DNA of 64,000 bases from Phycisphaerae bacterium (GTDB taxonomy: Bacteria > Planctomycetota > Phycisphaerae > JAJVII01), in assembly GCA_022072085.1 (NCBI GenBank), contig JAJVII010000017.1:1-64000 (forward strand), in the 5' to 3' direction. A program made the translations under genes and the position numbers. Positions 1 to 10,400 of this stretch are shown here, one piece after another. Under the pieces are notes generated by a model. It ran no database searches and was not told the origin of the DNA. It saw only the letters and a list, made by a program, of their open reading frames with translations. The first letter of the stretch is position 1. The number at the start of each line of letters is the position of its first letter.

Positions 1-90
1 CTTGGGGCAGGAATAGTCGGCCAGGGCCTCCTTGCCCGCCCCCAACGCCGCTCGCGCCAACGCGATGGGGTCTTTGGTCGTCCGTGACAT
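1..90 (-). CDS. Start of an unidentified gene, possibly a transposase (partial)
   Basis: An ATG at position 90 on the minus strand opens a frame that runs 30 codons to the window edge without a stop. The peptide begins MSRTTKDPIALARAAL and continues with a Gly-Lys-Glu-Ala and Tyr-Ser-Cys-Pro-Lys stretch. From memory this resembles the N-terminus of DDE transposases of the IS4/IS5 type, in which a Ser-Cys-Pro-Lys segment precedes a helix rich in Phe and Gln, but 30 residues are too few for certainty. The short repeats just upstream (132-192) fit a mobile-element setting. Nothing else can be said about its function. Confidence 0.35.
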   Translation of the reverse strand, partial: MSRTTKDPIALARAALGAGKEALADYSCPK

Positions 91-131
91 GTTCCCTATA
101 TCGGCTATTCATCGGTGATTTGAACAGAGCA

Positions 132-192
132 GTCACGAGCTATTTTTCTGGCTGGGAAAGAAAAGGGGTCACGAGCTATTGTTCTAGCCGGG
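132..192. repeat. Two direct copies of a GTCACGAGCTATT-type repeat
   Basis: The 13-mer GTCACGAGCTATT occurs at 132-144 and again at 168-180, a spacing of 36 bases. The match continues for about 12 more bases (TTTCTGGCTGGG against GTTCTAGCCGGG), giving two units of about 25 bases with few differences. A related word (GGGGTCACG followed by AGGT or CGTG) recurs at 25651-25710 and near 26230. Together these look like remnants of one dispersed REP-like family lying in the gap between the partial gene and the sulfatase gene. Confidence 0.6.
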
Positions 193-264
193 GGGGCAGT
201 TGTGTCGGCACGGGGACGGGCCTGGGGGAAACGGGGCCGCGGCGGCCGAGGGACGGTGGGCGGC

Positions 265-1782
265 TTACTCGTCGGCGTCGGGGCGGCTGGCGGGGGCGGG
301 TTTGGCGGACGGCTTGCGTTTGGGGAGGTAGGGCTTGGCCCAGTTCTTCCTGGCCAAGGCCTTCAGGTCGGCCTTGGTGGCGGCGTTGGCCGGGTCGTGG
401 GCCAGGTTGGCCAACTCGCCCTTGGGTGAATCGTAGTCGTAAAGCTCCTCGCCCTCGCGGCCGTCGACGCCCCACATCGTGTAGCGCCAGCGGTCGGTCC
501 GCACGCTGTAGCCGCCGTAGCTGCCGCGCCAGACCTGCGTGTAGGCCGGGCGGTCCCACGCGGCGTTCGCGTCGTCCAGCAGCGGGCGGAGGCTGGCGCC
601 GGCCAGGCCGGGCGGCGGCGTGAGGCCGCACACGTCGGCCAGCGTCGGGTAGATGTCCAGCAGCTCGACCGTCCGCGTCGAGCGTTTGCCCGGGGCCTTC
701 TGGCCCGGGGCCGAGACGATCAGCGGCACGCGGGCTGAGTTCTCGAAGTCGCTCTGCTTCATCAGCAGGCCCAGCTCGCCGAGGTGGTAGCCGTTGTCGC
801 CCCAGAAGACGATGGCGGTGCGGTCGGCCAGCTTCAGCCGATCCAGTGCGTCCAGCAGCCGCCCGACCTGGGCGTCCATGAACTCGATCGCGGCGTAGTA
901 GGCGCGGATCGACTCGCGGAGCTGCTGCTCGCTGACGCCGAACCACGGCCAGGGCCTGGTCGAGGCCAGCGCTGCCGCCGGCACGTGTTTGGGCAGGTCG
1001 CGCGGGAAGTCCGGCAGCTTGATCGCGTCCAGCGGGATGCGGTCGAAGTATTTCTTCGGCGCGACGTACGGGCAGTGCGGCCGGTAGAACCCGCAGCCGA
1101 TGAAGAACGGCTTGTCGCGGCGGTCCTCCATCAGCTTGATCGCGGCGCCGGCGCCGATACCGTCGGTCTGCTCCTCGTCGGTACCGTCGGCGGCCAGGAA
1201 GGCCAGGCCCGCGCCCAGGCCGCGCTTGGGCGTGTAGTTGGTCAGCTTCTTCTCCTCGACCTTGTCGCGTCCGCGGGGGTTGACCCGCTGGTTCCACGAG
1301 GGGGCGTCGTCCAGGCCGTTGGTGCCGATCTGGCCGGGCACGCCGTAGTGGTAGATCTTGCCGACGCGGGCGGAGAAGTAGCCGTTGCGCATGAACATCT
1401 GGGGCAGCGTCACCACGTCGGGCACGACCGAGCGGAAGTGCTTGGCCAGGTCGAAGACCTGCGTGGTGTCCGGGCGCAGGCCGGTCATCAGCGACGTGCG
1501 GCTGGGGCTGCACAGGGGGAACTGGCAGTAGGAGCGGTCGAAGGTCGTGCCGCGGGCGGCCAGCCGGTCGATGTTGGGCGTGCGGACCAGCGGATGGCCG
1601 TAGCAGCCCAGGCAGCAGTTCAGGTCGTCGGAGGCGATGAACAGGACGTTGAGCGGCCGGCCGTTGGCGGTCGCGGCGACGGCTGTCCGCAAGGCCGACG
1701 GCATCATGACGGCGGCGGCGCCCGCGCCGGCGGCCCGGAGGAAGCCGCGTCTGGAAAACCCGTTCGACCCGGTCTGTGGCAT
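265..1782 (-). CDS. Tat-exported sulfatase, iduronate-2-sulfatase-like
   Basis: The product is a 505-residue sulfatase of the alkaline-phosphatase superfamily (type I, formylglycine-dependent), which would remove sulfate esters from polysaccharides outside the cytoplasm. It opens with a twin-arginine signal (SRRGFLRAAGAGAAA). Asp52-Asp53 are candidate calcium ligands. The CSPSR motif starts at Cys91, the residue converted to formylglycine. A later GDNGYHLGE supplies the distal metal-site Asp-Asn. The stretch around Cys91 and the following RPDTT resembles iduronate-2-sulfatases more than arylsulfatases. The ATG at 1782 was chosen because the Tat signal starts there; the frame stays open far upstream only as high-GC read-through. 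It lies 35 bases downstream of the GH123-like gene, so the two are probably one operon. The true substrate is unknown. Confidence 0.93.
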   Translation of the reverse strand: MPQTGSNGFSRRGFLRAAGAGAAAVMMPSALRTAVAATANGRPLNVLFIASDDLNCCLGCYGHPLVRTPNIDRLAARGTTFDRSYCQFPLCSPSRTSLMTGLRPDTTQVFDLAKHFRSVVPDVVTLPQMFMRNGYFSARVGKIYHYGVPGQIGTNGLDDAPSWNQRVNPRGRDKVEEKKLTNYTPKRGLGAGLAFLAADGTDEEQTDGIGAGAAIKLMEDRRDKPFFIGCGFYRPHCPYVAPKKYFDRIPLDAIKLPDFPRDLPKHVPAAALASTRPWPWFGVSEQQLRESIRAYYAAIEFMDAQVGRLLDALDRLKLADRTAIVFWGDNGYHLGELGLLMKQSDFENSARVPLIVSAPGQKAPGKRSTRTVELLDIYPTLADVCGLTPPPGLAGASLRPLLDDANAAWDRPAYTQVWRGSYGGYSVRTDRWRYTMWGVDGREGEELYDYDSPKGELANLAHDPANAATKADLKALARKNWAKPYLPKRKPSAKPAPASRPDADE

Positions 1783-1817
1783 GGTCCGTCTCCTGTCAGG
1801 GCTGCCTGCGGCGCGGA

Positions 1818-4448
1818 TCAGCCGCCCAGCTTCGCGGCGGCCTCGGAGGTCAGGCTGTAAAGGGCTTCGAGGTTCTGCTGGGCGCCGGAGTAGAGCAGCC
1901 AACTGCTGTGGCCCAGGATCATCGCGCGGATGCGGTCGTCGAGCATCTTGCGGCAGCGGTCGGCCAGGTCGTCGCCGAGTTTGGCCCGGAGCGTCGGGTC
2001 GAGCAGGGCCTTCTCCAGGAAGACGCGGGCCTCGAGGTCCTGGGCCCCCTGGCGGATCTCCTCGAACCGGGCGGTCGCCAGCGGGCCGGTCGGGCCGGGC
2101 GCCAGCACGTAGGGCGTCGAGTTGCCCAGGTAGAGTTGGCCCCAGTCGCTCTTGGGGTAGTGGGCGATCAGGCTGAGGCCCTTGCCGTAGGTGTTGTTGC
2201 GGGTCTTGAGCACGTTCCAGAAATCCACGCCGACTCGGCCGATGCCGTGAATGCCCGCGGTGCTGGTCATCTCCATCGCCAGGCGATACTGGGCCAGCGG
2301 CGAGTTGGAGCGGATCAGCGTGTAGCTGCCGGCCCGCGGGAAGCTGACCCGCAGGAACGAGTCCTGCCATCCGTAGGCGTGCTTGAGCGCCGGGTCCGGC
2401 GGGCCGGGCGAGTTCCACACGTCGGCCAAGTAGGTCACCGGCTGGCCGTAGAGTTCGCTGCCGGTCATGTGCGACTGGATGACCCAGCCGGCCTTGGGGG
2501 CGACGGCCTTGAGGTCCTCGACGGCGTCCTTGTTGGGGCGGTTGTCGCCAGCGACGCCGATCATCAGCGAGCCGGACATGTCGCGCTTGGCCAGCATCTC
2601 GCGCACAGCGTCGAAGACCGGCTGCCAGAACGCGCGGGCCTGGTCGCTGCCCCAGGCGGGCCCGTCGGCTTCGGTCAGGGCGCCGGTGGCCGGGTCGAGC
2701 AGCGTGTAGGTCGGCGCCCCGCTGCTGGCCCGGGCGTGCCCGCCGTAGGTCGAACCGGTGTACGGTTCCCAGCAGTAGATGCAGACCACGGGGATCTTAC
2801 CCAGGTGCTTGATCGCCAGGTCGAGGTACTTCTCGGCGATGCTCAGATCCACGCCCAGCGTGCCGTCGGGCCGCTTGACGCGGCGGATCATCGAGTACTC
2901 GTTGCCGTAGTGCGTCTTGCTCAGCGCGGTGATGAACAGATCGTCGGCGCCGGCCTGGGCGGTCAGCGCGAACACCTGGTCCAGCAGTTTCCAGTGTGCG
3001 TCCGACCAGAGCGGGACCTTGTAGCGCAGCGCCACCGACTCGGGCGACTCGGTCAGGCCGACGTGGCTGACGAATTTCGCCGGGTCCGGTAGCGTCCAGC
3101 CGGCGACGCTCAGTGCGACCGGGACCGCGATCGCCGGCGAGCCGTCCGCCGACACCGTTACGACGCCGCGGTAGTCGCCGGCCTTGGCGTCGGCGGGCAC
3201 TCTGACGGTGACCCAGACGGGCACGACGGCGCCGCCGCCCTTGGCCGGGGCGATCTCGGCCGGCGCGTCGGGGGAGAGCATGTCGTAGTCCGGGCCCTGG
3301 TCGGGATCGTTCAGCCCGAAGCGGATCTGCACCGCGGAGGCCGGGATGACGCCGGGGCCCTTCAACTCGCCGGCGACGGCCTTGAGGTTGCGGATCGCAT
3401 CGCGCGAGCCGACGACGACCTGGCCGGAGAACGCCCCGTTGCGGGCCCCGACCAGCGGAATCGGCCGAAGCGGATCGCACGGGTTGCCGTAGTCCTCGGG
3501 CGTGGCGCGGGTCCAGGTTTCCTGGTTCCACGCCTGGAGTCCGGCGGGTCGGCCGGCGTTGGGCTCGATGCCCGGGCCGGTCGCGGTCAGTCCGATGTGG
3601 ACCACGCCGACGGTGGCCCAGTTGATGACGTATCCCTTGGCAGACCGGCCCTTGCCGAAGATGCACTCGTTGTAGTACGTGCGGTGGCCCTCAATGGCCA
3701 GCACGTTCATCCCCTTGCGCAGCAGGGCGGCCGGGATGACCACTTCGTCCACGCGACGCAGCCGCGTCTTGAGCCGGTCGTAGAAAGTCATCGTGTCGGT
3801 GTAGTTGCCGATCACGCCGCCGTCGGGCTTGACGAAGGCCTCGTCGGGATAGCCCTCAGCCAGCGCGAGCACGCCGTCGGCCTTGTTCGCGTCGGGGAGG
3901 TTGGCCCGCACGACCTCGCGGCCGTTGAGGTAGACCGCGACGCCGCCGCGGAAGACCAGCGACAGTCGCATGTCGCCGGCCTTGGCCGGGTCGGTCACCA
4001 TGAACCGCCCGCGGACGCAGATGGCCGACAGGCTGGGCGTCGTCCCCTCGTAGCCGAGGAAGCCCATGTCGTCGGTCTGCCTGGTCCAGGCCCACGCGTG
4101 CTGGGTCGGGAAGAAGGGCCCCTTCAGCCGCGTCCAGGCCAGATCGTCGAAGTCCGGCTGAATCCAGTCTGCCGGCGGCGCCGGCGTGTCCATCGTCGCG
4201 CGAAGCCCCTTGCCCTCCTCGACGAACCGCCAGACGTTGCTGTAGCTGTCGTGGGCCAACTCGTGCAGCTCCTGGCCGACCTTCACGACCGGCTTGCGGT
4301 TGACGAAGTCGCACCGCCAGATGCTGTCGTCGCCGAGGATCAGCCGGGCCTGCGGCGCCGGCGGATCGTCGGCCCGCACCGCCGATGCGGACAGCAGAAC
4401 CCCCAGCAGCATGGCGGACAGCGTCGCGAGCCACTTCAACTTCTTCAC
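1818..4448 (-). CDS. Secreted GH123-like (DUF4091) protein
   Basis: A large exported protein (876 residues from the GTG start). A signal peptide begins MKKLKWLATLSAMLLGVLL. A jelly-roll-like segment follows (FRGGVAVYLNGREVV), then a beta-rich region, then a TIM-barrel-like part (from about GLTESPESVALRYKVPL to CIYCWEPYTGS), and a C-terminal RFEEIRQGAQDLEAR helix typical of DUF4091/GH123-type proteins. GH123 enzymes are beta-N-acetylgalactosaminidases, but many planctomycete relatives are uncharacterised, so activity is uncertain. An ATG lies 24 bases further upstream (4472), yet the GTG at 4448 has an AGGAG six bases before it and is preferred. The adjoining sulfatase suggests joint work on a sulfated glycan. 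The divergent propeller gene shares its 130-base upstream region. Confidence 0.85.
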   Translation of the reverse strand: MKKLKWLATLSAMLLGVLLSASAVRADDPPAPQARLILGDDSIWRCDFVNRKPVVKVGQELHELAHDSYSNVWRFVEEGKGLRATMDTPAPPADWIQPDFDDLAWTRLKGPFFPTQHAWAWTRQTDDMGFLGYEGTTPSLSAICVRGRFMVTDPAKAGDMRLSLVFRGGVAVYLNGREVVRANLPDANKADGVLALAEGYPDEAFVKPDGGVIGNYTDTMTFYDRLKTRLRRVDEVVIPAALLRKGMNVLAIEGHRTYYNECIFGKGRSAKGYVINWATVGVVHIGLTATGPGIEPNAGRPAGLQAWNQETWTRATPEDYGNPCDPLRPIPLVGARNGAFSGQVVVGSRDAIRNLKAVAGELKGPGVIPASAVQIRFGLNDPDQGPDYDMLSPDAPAEIAPAKGGGAVVPVWVTVRVPADAKAGDYRGVVTVSADGSPAIAVPVALSVAGWTLPDPAKFVSHVGLTESPESVALRYKVPLWSDAHWKLLDQVFALTAQAGADDLFITALSKTHYGNEYSMIRRVKRPDGTLGVDLSIAEKYLDLAIKHLGKIPVVCIYCWEPYTGSTYGGHARASSGAPTYTLLDPATGALTEADGPAWGSDQARAFWQPVFDAVREMLAKRDMSGSLMIGVAGDNRPNKDAVEDLKAVAPKAGWVIQSHMTGSELYGQPVTYLADVWNSPGPPDPALKHAYGWQDSFLRVSFPRAGSYTLIRSNSPLAQYRLAMEMTSTAGIHGIGRVGVDFWNVLKTRNNTYGKGLSLIAHYPKSDWGQLYLGNSTPYVLAPGPTGPLATARFEEIRQGAQDLEARVFLEKALLDPTLRAKLGDDLADRCRKMLDDRIRAMILGHSSWLLYSGAQQNLEALYSLTSEAAAKLGG

Positions 4449-4526
4449 GGCGGTCTCCTGTGGATTGGCCATCGGCGCAGCGGCGTTTGAGTATTAACCC
4501 GGCTCCAGTTCCTCCGGGGCGGGGTT

Positions 4527-4532
4527 TATAAT
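4527..4532 (+). promoter_or_regulatory. Candidate -10 element TATAAT
   Basis: A perfect TATAAT lies 46 bases before the ATG of the rightward propeller gene, in the 130-base gap shared with the leftward GH123-like gene. No convincing TTGACA-like -35 box is seen at the usual distance, so the call rests on the -10 alone. Confidence 0.35.
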
Positions 4533-4578
4533 CACGACAGGGAGCCGGGGAATGTGCGAGCCTGCAAGGGAGAGACCT

Positions 4579-7452
4579 ATGCGACTGGCTTGGATGATCA
4601 TTGCCCTGGCGGCGCTGCTGCCGGCCCAGGCCGCCGTCGGGGAGCAGGGCCGGGCCGATGAATGGAAGGTTGCCCGCGAGGAGGTCTTCGACTTCGCGCA
4701 GGCGCCGACGGTCAGTCGCGAAGGCGACCGGGTGACGATCCGCTTCGCCGCCAAAGGCCGGTGCGACGTGACAATCGCGATCGAGGATGCGAAGGGCGGT
4801 ATCGTCCGCCATCTGGCCAGCGGCGTGCTGGGGGCCAATGCCCCCGAGCCGTTTGCCCGTGATGCGCTGGCCCAGGCGGTGGTCTGGGACGGCAAGGACG
4901 ACCAGGGCCGCTACGTCGTTGACCGCGAGGGGCTCAACGTGCGGGTGAGCCTGGGCCTGTCGCCGCGGTTCGAGCGGACGCTGCTGTGGGACCCGCATCG
5001 CCGCATCTCGTTCTATCCGCCGCTGATCTGCCCGGCGCCCGAGGGCGTCTACGTCTGCGAGGGAAAGGGCGTGGACCTCGTGCGGCTGATGGACCACGAC
5101 GGCAACTACATCCGCACGGTCTACCCGTTCCCGGCCGACAAGCTGGCGCAGGTGAAGGGCCTGGAATGGCGAGTCTTCCCGCAGGACGGCGCCCGCCTGC
5201 CGGTCAAGCAGGGCTTCAGTCAGGCGACGCTGCTGAACAGCGGCTGCAATGCCCACTTCGACAAGGCCCAGCGCAACGGCATCGCCGCGACCGCGATGGC
5301 CGTGCATGACGGTAAGATCGCCCTGGCGTACGAGTATCTCGACCGGCTGTCGGCCGACGGGACCAGCGGCGGGCTGGAGCTCCGCGGCACGAAGGTCGGC
5401 GTCAACTGCCGCGTCGGGTCCAGCTACGGCAAGGCCGACATCGTGCTGGGACCGTCCAGCGCCGCGTTCAGCCCCGACGGCAAGTGGGTCTACCTGACCG
5501 GCTACCTCTGGAAGCACGGCAACATGGGCTGGATCGGCGGCGGCCTTCAGGGTGTGATGAAGGCGCCCTACGCCGGTGAAGGATCGGCCGAGCTGTTCGC
5601 CGGCGAGATGACCGAGACGGGCCACGGCACGGATGCGGCGCATTTTCGCGTGCCCAGCTCGGTCGCCTGCGACGGCAAGGGCCGGGTCTACGTCGCCGAC
5701 TTCCTCAACGACCGCGTGCAGGTCTTCAGCCCTGAAGGCAAGCTGCTGCGGAGCATAGCGACGACGCGACCGGCCGTCGTGCAGATCGATCCTCGGGGGG
5801 ACCGCGTCTGGGTCTTCAGCTTCTTCGTCTTCGGCGTCGGCAGCAGCGTCTACCAGGCGGCCGGTCTGGAGCGCGAGAAGAAGATGCCATCGAGCGTCGC
5901 CTGCTTCGGTCCGCTGGACGATCCGAAGCCGCTATCCAGCCAGCCGCTGCCGCTGGGCTCGATGGGCATGGCCATGCTGGAGACCGGGCAGCTCTATCAC
6001 GTCGCGGTCGACCCCTGGGCCAAGGAGCCGACGCTCTGGGTCGTGGGGCGCAAGCCGCAGATCGGCGAACTCGACGTGCTCTACGCCGGCTCGGGCATCA
6101 TCGGGGGGGCCGACCGCGACGCCTGGGCCGATGCGGGCATCCGCCTGCTCGTGCTCAGGGACGGCAAGTGGCGCGTCAAGCGCGATTTCGGTGACGAGGT
6201 GGAGAAGCGATTCCACTGCGTCCGTCCGGCCGACCACAACAGCCAGCGGCTCTATGTCAACCCGAAGGACGGCAGGCTCTATGTCTTCGAGCAGCGTCAC
6301 CCGCTCAAGAGTTTCGAGCACCTGATCCGCATCGACCCGGACACCGGCGCGACCGACGTGGTCCAGACGCCTTTCGAGGCCGAGGACATGTGCTTCGACA
6401 TCAACGGGCTGGCCTACCTGCGGACCGACACGCTGGTGGCGCGGTTCGACCCGGCCAACAACTGGCGCGAGGTGCCGTGGGACTACGGCGAGGAGCGCGT
6501 CGGGGTTCATTTCAACTCCGGTCGGACCGCCGACCTGGTCTCGACGCTGGGCACGCCGGGCCATCGGCCCGTCTGTTTCCACCAGGGCGGCATGTGGGTC
6601 TCGCCGACAGGCCACCTCGCGGTCTCCTGTTGCAGCCAGGCCCAGCCGTCCGACCGCAAGGACTGGAAGATGGCCGGCGAGCCGGCCGCGGGCAAACCGT
6701 ACGCCCCCACGCAGTATCCCGGCCGGTCCCGCTGGCAGGAGATCCACGTCTGGGACGACCACGGCAAGCTGGTCCGCGAGGATGCGATCCCCGGGCTGGG
6801 CATCGTGGACGGACTGACCATCGACAGCCGCGACAATCTCTACGTGATGGCCGCCGCCAACCGCATCGTCGACGGCAAGCCGTACTTCAACGAGCTGGCT
6901 GAGACTGTCATCAAGTTCCGCCCGGCTGGGAACAAGGTCGTTTCGTCCGGCGGCAAGGCGGCCATTCCCCTGGACGAAGCCGGCCGACCGGCACGCCCGG
7001 CGGACATCTCCGGCGCGAAGTTCGGTCAGGCCTGGGCCGGCGGCGCCCAGTGGTTCTACGGGGGCGTGGGCTACGGGGGGTTCGACACCGCCCGCACCGG
7101 CGGCGGCTGCGCCTGCTGGCACGCGCGATTCACGATGGACTACTTCGACCGCAGCTTTGCCCCGGAGGTGGATCATTACAGCGTCGCGGTGCTGGACTCG
7201 GCCGGCAACCTGGTCCTGCGGATCGGCCATTACGGCAACGTGGACGACGGCAAGCCGCTGATCGCCGACGGCGGGCCGCCCGACGCGCGATCCATCGGCG
7301 GCGACGAGGTGGGGCTGTTCCACGCCTGCTACCTGGTTACCCAGAGCGACCGACGTCTGTTCATCGCCGACGCCGGCAATGCCCGCCTGCTCAGCGTGAA
7401 ACTGGACTACCACGCCAGCCGGCGGCTGGCCGTTCCGCCCGGCAAGCCGTGA
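4579..7452 (+). CDS. Secreted NHL-type beta-propeller protein
   Basis: This 957-residue protein starts with a signal peptide (MRLAWMIIALAALLPAQAAV). Near residues 85-110 there is a FlgD-like Ig motif (VVWDGKDDQGRYVVDREG), followed by many blades of NHL/SMP-30 type (for example KGRVYVADFLNDRVQVFSPEGK and RRLFIADAGNARLLSVKLD). Such propellers bind ligands or act as extracytoplasmic enzymes; no catalytic signature is recognisable here. An in-frame start exists 27 bases upstream, but the ATG at 4579 follows AGGGAG and begins the signal peptide. It is divergent from the GH123-like/sulfatase operon and convergent with the PQQ-propeller gene, only 19 bases away. A role in carbohydrate processing is guilt by association. 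Confidence 0.85.
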   Translation: MRLAWMIIALAALLPAQAAVGEQGRADEWKVAREEVFDFAQAPTVSREGDRVTIRFAAKGRCDVTIAIEDAKGGIVRHLASGVLGANAPEPFARDALAQAVVWDGKDDQGRYVVDREGLNVRVSLGLSPRFERTLLWDPHRRISFYPPLICPAPEGVYVCEGKGVDLVRLMDHDGNYIRTVYPFPADKLAQVKGLEWRVFPQDGARLPVKQGFSQATLLNSGCNAHFDKAQRNGIAATAMAVHDGKIALAYEYLDRLSADGTSGGLELRGTKVGVNCRVGSSYGKADIVLGPSSAAFSPDGKWVYLTGYLWKHGNMGWIGGGLQGVMKAPYAGEGSAELFAGEMTETGHGTDAAHFRVPSSVACDGKGRVYVADFLNDRVQVFSPEGKLLRSIATTRPAVVQIDPRGDRVWVFSFFVFGVGSSVYQAAGLEREKKMPSSVACFGPLDDPKPLSSQPLPLGSMGMAMLETGQLYHVAVDPWAKEPTLWVVGRKPQIGELDVLYAGSGIIGGADRDAWADAGIRLLVLRDGKWRVKRDFGDEVEKRFHCVRPADHNSQRLYVNPKDGRLYVFEQRHPLKSFEHLIRIDPDTGATDVVQTPFEAEDMCFDINGLAYLRTDTLVARFDPANNWREVPWDYGEERVGVHFNSGRTADLVSTLGTPGHRPVCFHQGGMWVSPTGHLAVSCCSQAQPSDRKDWKMAGEPAAGKPYAPTQYPGRSRWQEIHVWDDHGKLVREDAIPGLGIVDGLTIDSRDNLYVMAAANRIVDGKPYFNELAETVIKFRPAGNKVVSSGGKAAIPLDEAGRPARPADISGAKFGQAWAGGAQWFYGGVGYGGFDTARTGGGCACWHARFTMDYFDRSFAPEVDHYSVAVLDSAGNLVLRIGHYGNVDDGKPLIADGGPPDARSIGGDEVGLFHACYLVTQSDRRLFIADAGNARLLSVKLDYHASRRLAVPPGKP

Positions 7453-7471
7453 GCCGATCCTTGCCGGCGCC

Positions 7472-10400
7472 CTACCGCCCGGCGCACAGCAGCGAGCCGT
7501 CGCACAGGCTGACCAGCACGCGTCCGTCGCGGTCGATCGCCAGGGCGTTCATCACTGGCTGGGCCGGCAGGTCGAACTTCCAGAGCTGCTTGCCGTCGGC
7601 CCGGCTGAATCCGACCAGCACGAACTTCGCGCCGATGCGGCAGGCGGCCACGGTCTGGTCCTTGGCCAGCGCGAAGGCGACCGGCATCGCTCCCGGCAGG
7701 GCGGCCGACCAGCTCGCCATCGGAACCCAGTCGCCCGGCTTGGCGCCGCGGGCCGGCTGGGCGTCGGTCTGCTCGGCGAGCCAGGCGGTCAGCTTGTCGG
7801 TCGGCACGGCGGCCAGGTTGCCGAGTCCGCCGCGCGGCGGCATGACGACCAGCCCGGCGTCCCAGGCCGGCAGGCAGCAGGCCGACTCGCCCAGCGTCAC
7901 CGGGCGTCCCCCGCCGACGGGCCAGGCCGCCAGGCCGGTCCCGTGCAGCGGCTGGGAGAGCGTGTCCTGCGTCTCGCTGGCCCGCCGCCCGCAGCGCAGC
8001 GCCCACTTGTCCGCGAGCACGCCGATCTGCGAGCCGAACGCCGAGCCGTGGCCCATCGGTTTCCAGTCGCCGTTGGCCAACTCGAAACTCGCGGGCGCCG
8101 CCGTCGTGGCGGTCAGCCAGAGTTTCCCGCCGCCGACGGCGATCGCCCCGCCGTTGGAGTAGGCCTGGTTGGCGCCGCCGGCGCCGCCCGTGCCGCTGTC
8201 GTTGCGCTCCCACCTGGCCTTTCCGGTGACCGGGTCGAACGCGCAGACGAACAGGCCGTTGTCGGCCTGGTAGCCCGCGACCGCGTAGCCGACCCCGCCG
8301 TCGACCGCCACCCCGCCCATCAGCGGCCAGGTGCTCACGAGATGGCCGAACCAGAAGACCCGCCGGTCAGGCGGCCCGCTGGCGAGTTGCCAGATCCTCG
8401 CGCCGGTCGAGGCGTCCAGGCAGCGGACCCGCCCGTCGCCGCCGCCGACCAGGGCCCGGCCGTCGCTGATCGTCGGCGGGGCGAACTGCATCGCCCCGGT
8501 CGGGAAGTTCCACGCCTCCTTTCCGTCGGCGGCGTTGAGGCAGCGGACGACGCCGTCGGCCGACGCGAACCAGACCCGCCCGGCTGCCGCCACCGGCGCG
8601 GTGGGCATGAAGTCGGGCGTCAGGCGGATGTTGGTCGGATCGGTCGGCGCGGGCGTGCGGACCGCGGGCTTCCACTGCCAGAGCACCTTCACCTCGCCCT
8701 CGCCGACGGCGGCTGACGTGCCGCCGCTGCGGGCGGCGTCGTGGCGCCAGGTGACCCAGTCGGCGTCGGTGACGGGCAGCGGCGTCACCGGCTTGGCCTG
8801 CGCCGACGCCGACAGCCGCTGCTCCCAAGGCCGGGCGAGGTGCGGGGCGATCCGGCCGGCCGACGCGAGCACGCGGTAGCCCTTCATCTCGAAGTTGCAG
8901 GCGCACTCGCTGGGCACGGTGACCATCAGGCCGTCGCTGACCAGCGTGCCGACGTCGCAGGGGCTCTTGAGGTCGGCCGGCCGAACGATCGCCCCGGTCT
9001 TCGTGTCCTCCACCGCGCCGAAGCAGGTGATCAGCAGGCCCGGCGTCGCGGAGGTCGGCCCGCAGCCGGACTGGATGAACCGCGGGCCCTTGGCGTTCTT
9101 GCCGGTCTTGAGGTCGATGGACTCGCGCCCGCCCAGCCACAGGCCGTCCACCGCCAGCGCGGTCAGCGCCCGTCCGCCGCCGGCCGGGCGGCTCCAGAGC
9201 GTCTGGCCGTCGGCCCGGCCGAGCACGGTGATCTGCTTGGCCCAGACCGCGCGGAGGATCAGCACGTCGTCGGTGACCACCATGGTCGGCTGGCTGACCA
9301 GGAACTGGCCCAGCGCCTTGGGCGGCGGCGGGCGGAACGCCGTCTGGATCTCGGTCTCGCCGTTGGTCCAGAGCACCTCGCCGGTCTTGAGGTCGCGGCA
9401 CTCGACGCCGACCTCGTCGGCCAGGTCGTAGAGCCGCCCGCCGCGGATCGCGATCGCCCGCTCGTCGATCGGCCCGGCGGCCGTCTTGTGCCAGAGTTGC
9501 TTGCCGTCCTTGTAGACCGCCAGCTCTCCGCCGTTGGGGTTGCCCGACACGGTCTGATAGGTGATCGGCAGGACCTGTTCGGCGTCGCCGGCCAGCACCG
9601 CCAGCAGCCCGTCGTCGGTCAATGCGATCCACTTGATCTGGCTGCCCTTCTTTGGTCCGTCGATGCGGGCGGCCGGCTCGCCGGTCTCGGCGTCCAGTGC
9701 GGCCACGCCGTCGCCGTCGATCAGCAGCAGGCGGCTGCGGACACCCTCACCCCGGCCCTCTCCCTGGGAGGGAGAGGGGGAAGTCTCGACGACCATGCAC
9801 GATCGGCCGGGGATGTAACCGCCGTGCGGGGCCTTCTTGTCCTCGGCCGGGTGGAGCACCTTCTGCCACAGGACGATCCCGCTGGTCAGGCTGCGGGCGG
9901 TGAGGACGACTTCGTTTTCCTTGCGGCGGCTGGATCGCATCGAGAACATCCGCCCGCCGCCGGCGACGACGGTCGTGCCCCAGAAGCCTTCCTGCCGCGG
10001 CATGCCCCACCACTGGACCAGGAACGGCGGCTGCAACGTCGTGTCGTCGGAGACCTGGCTGTTGCCCGGGTCGTGGCAGCGGTGGTTCCACGGCTGCGAA
10101 CCGGCCGGCAGCGGCGCCCGCAGAATGGCCCACAGGCCCTCGTCGTCGGCGAGCACCTTTGCGCCCGGCAGGTCCTTGACCCACGCCTTCAGCGCGTCGG
10201 CCGACAGGCCCGCGCCGGCGGCCTTGCTCCGCCCGACCATGGCAGCGCCACGCACCGGCGCCAGCACGCGCAGCCATTCGGCCCGCAGCTCCGGCGTCAG
10301 GTCCGCGTCGCGCAGGTCGGTTGCCACCAGCAGGTCGGCCAGCCGATCGGCGTAGGGCAGGGCAGTGGAGGTCGCGGTCTCGACGTAGAGCGACTTGCCC

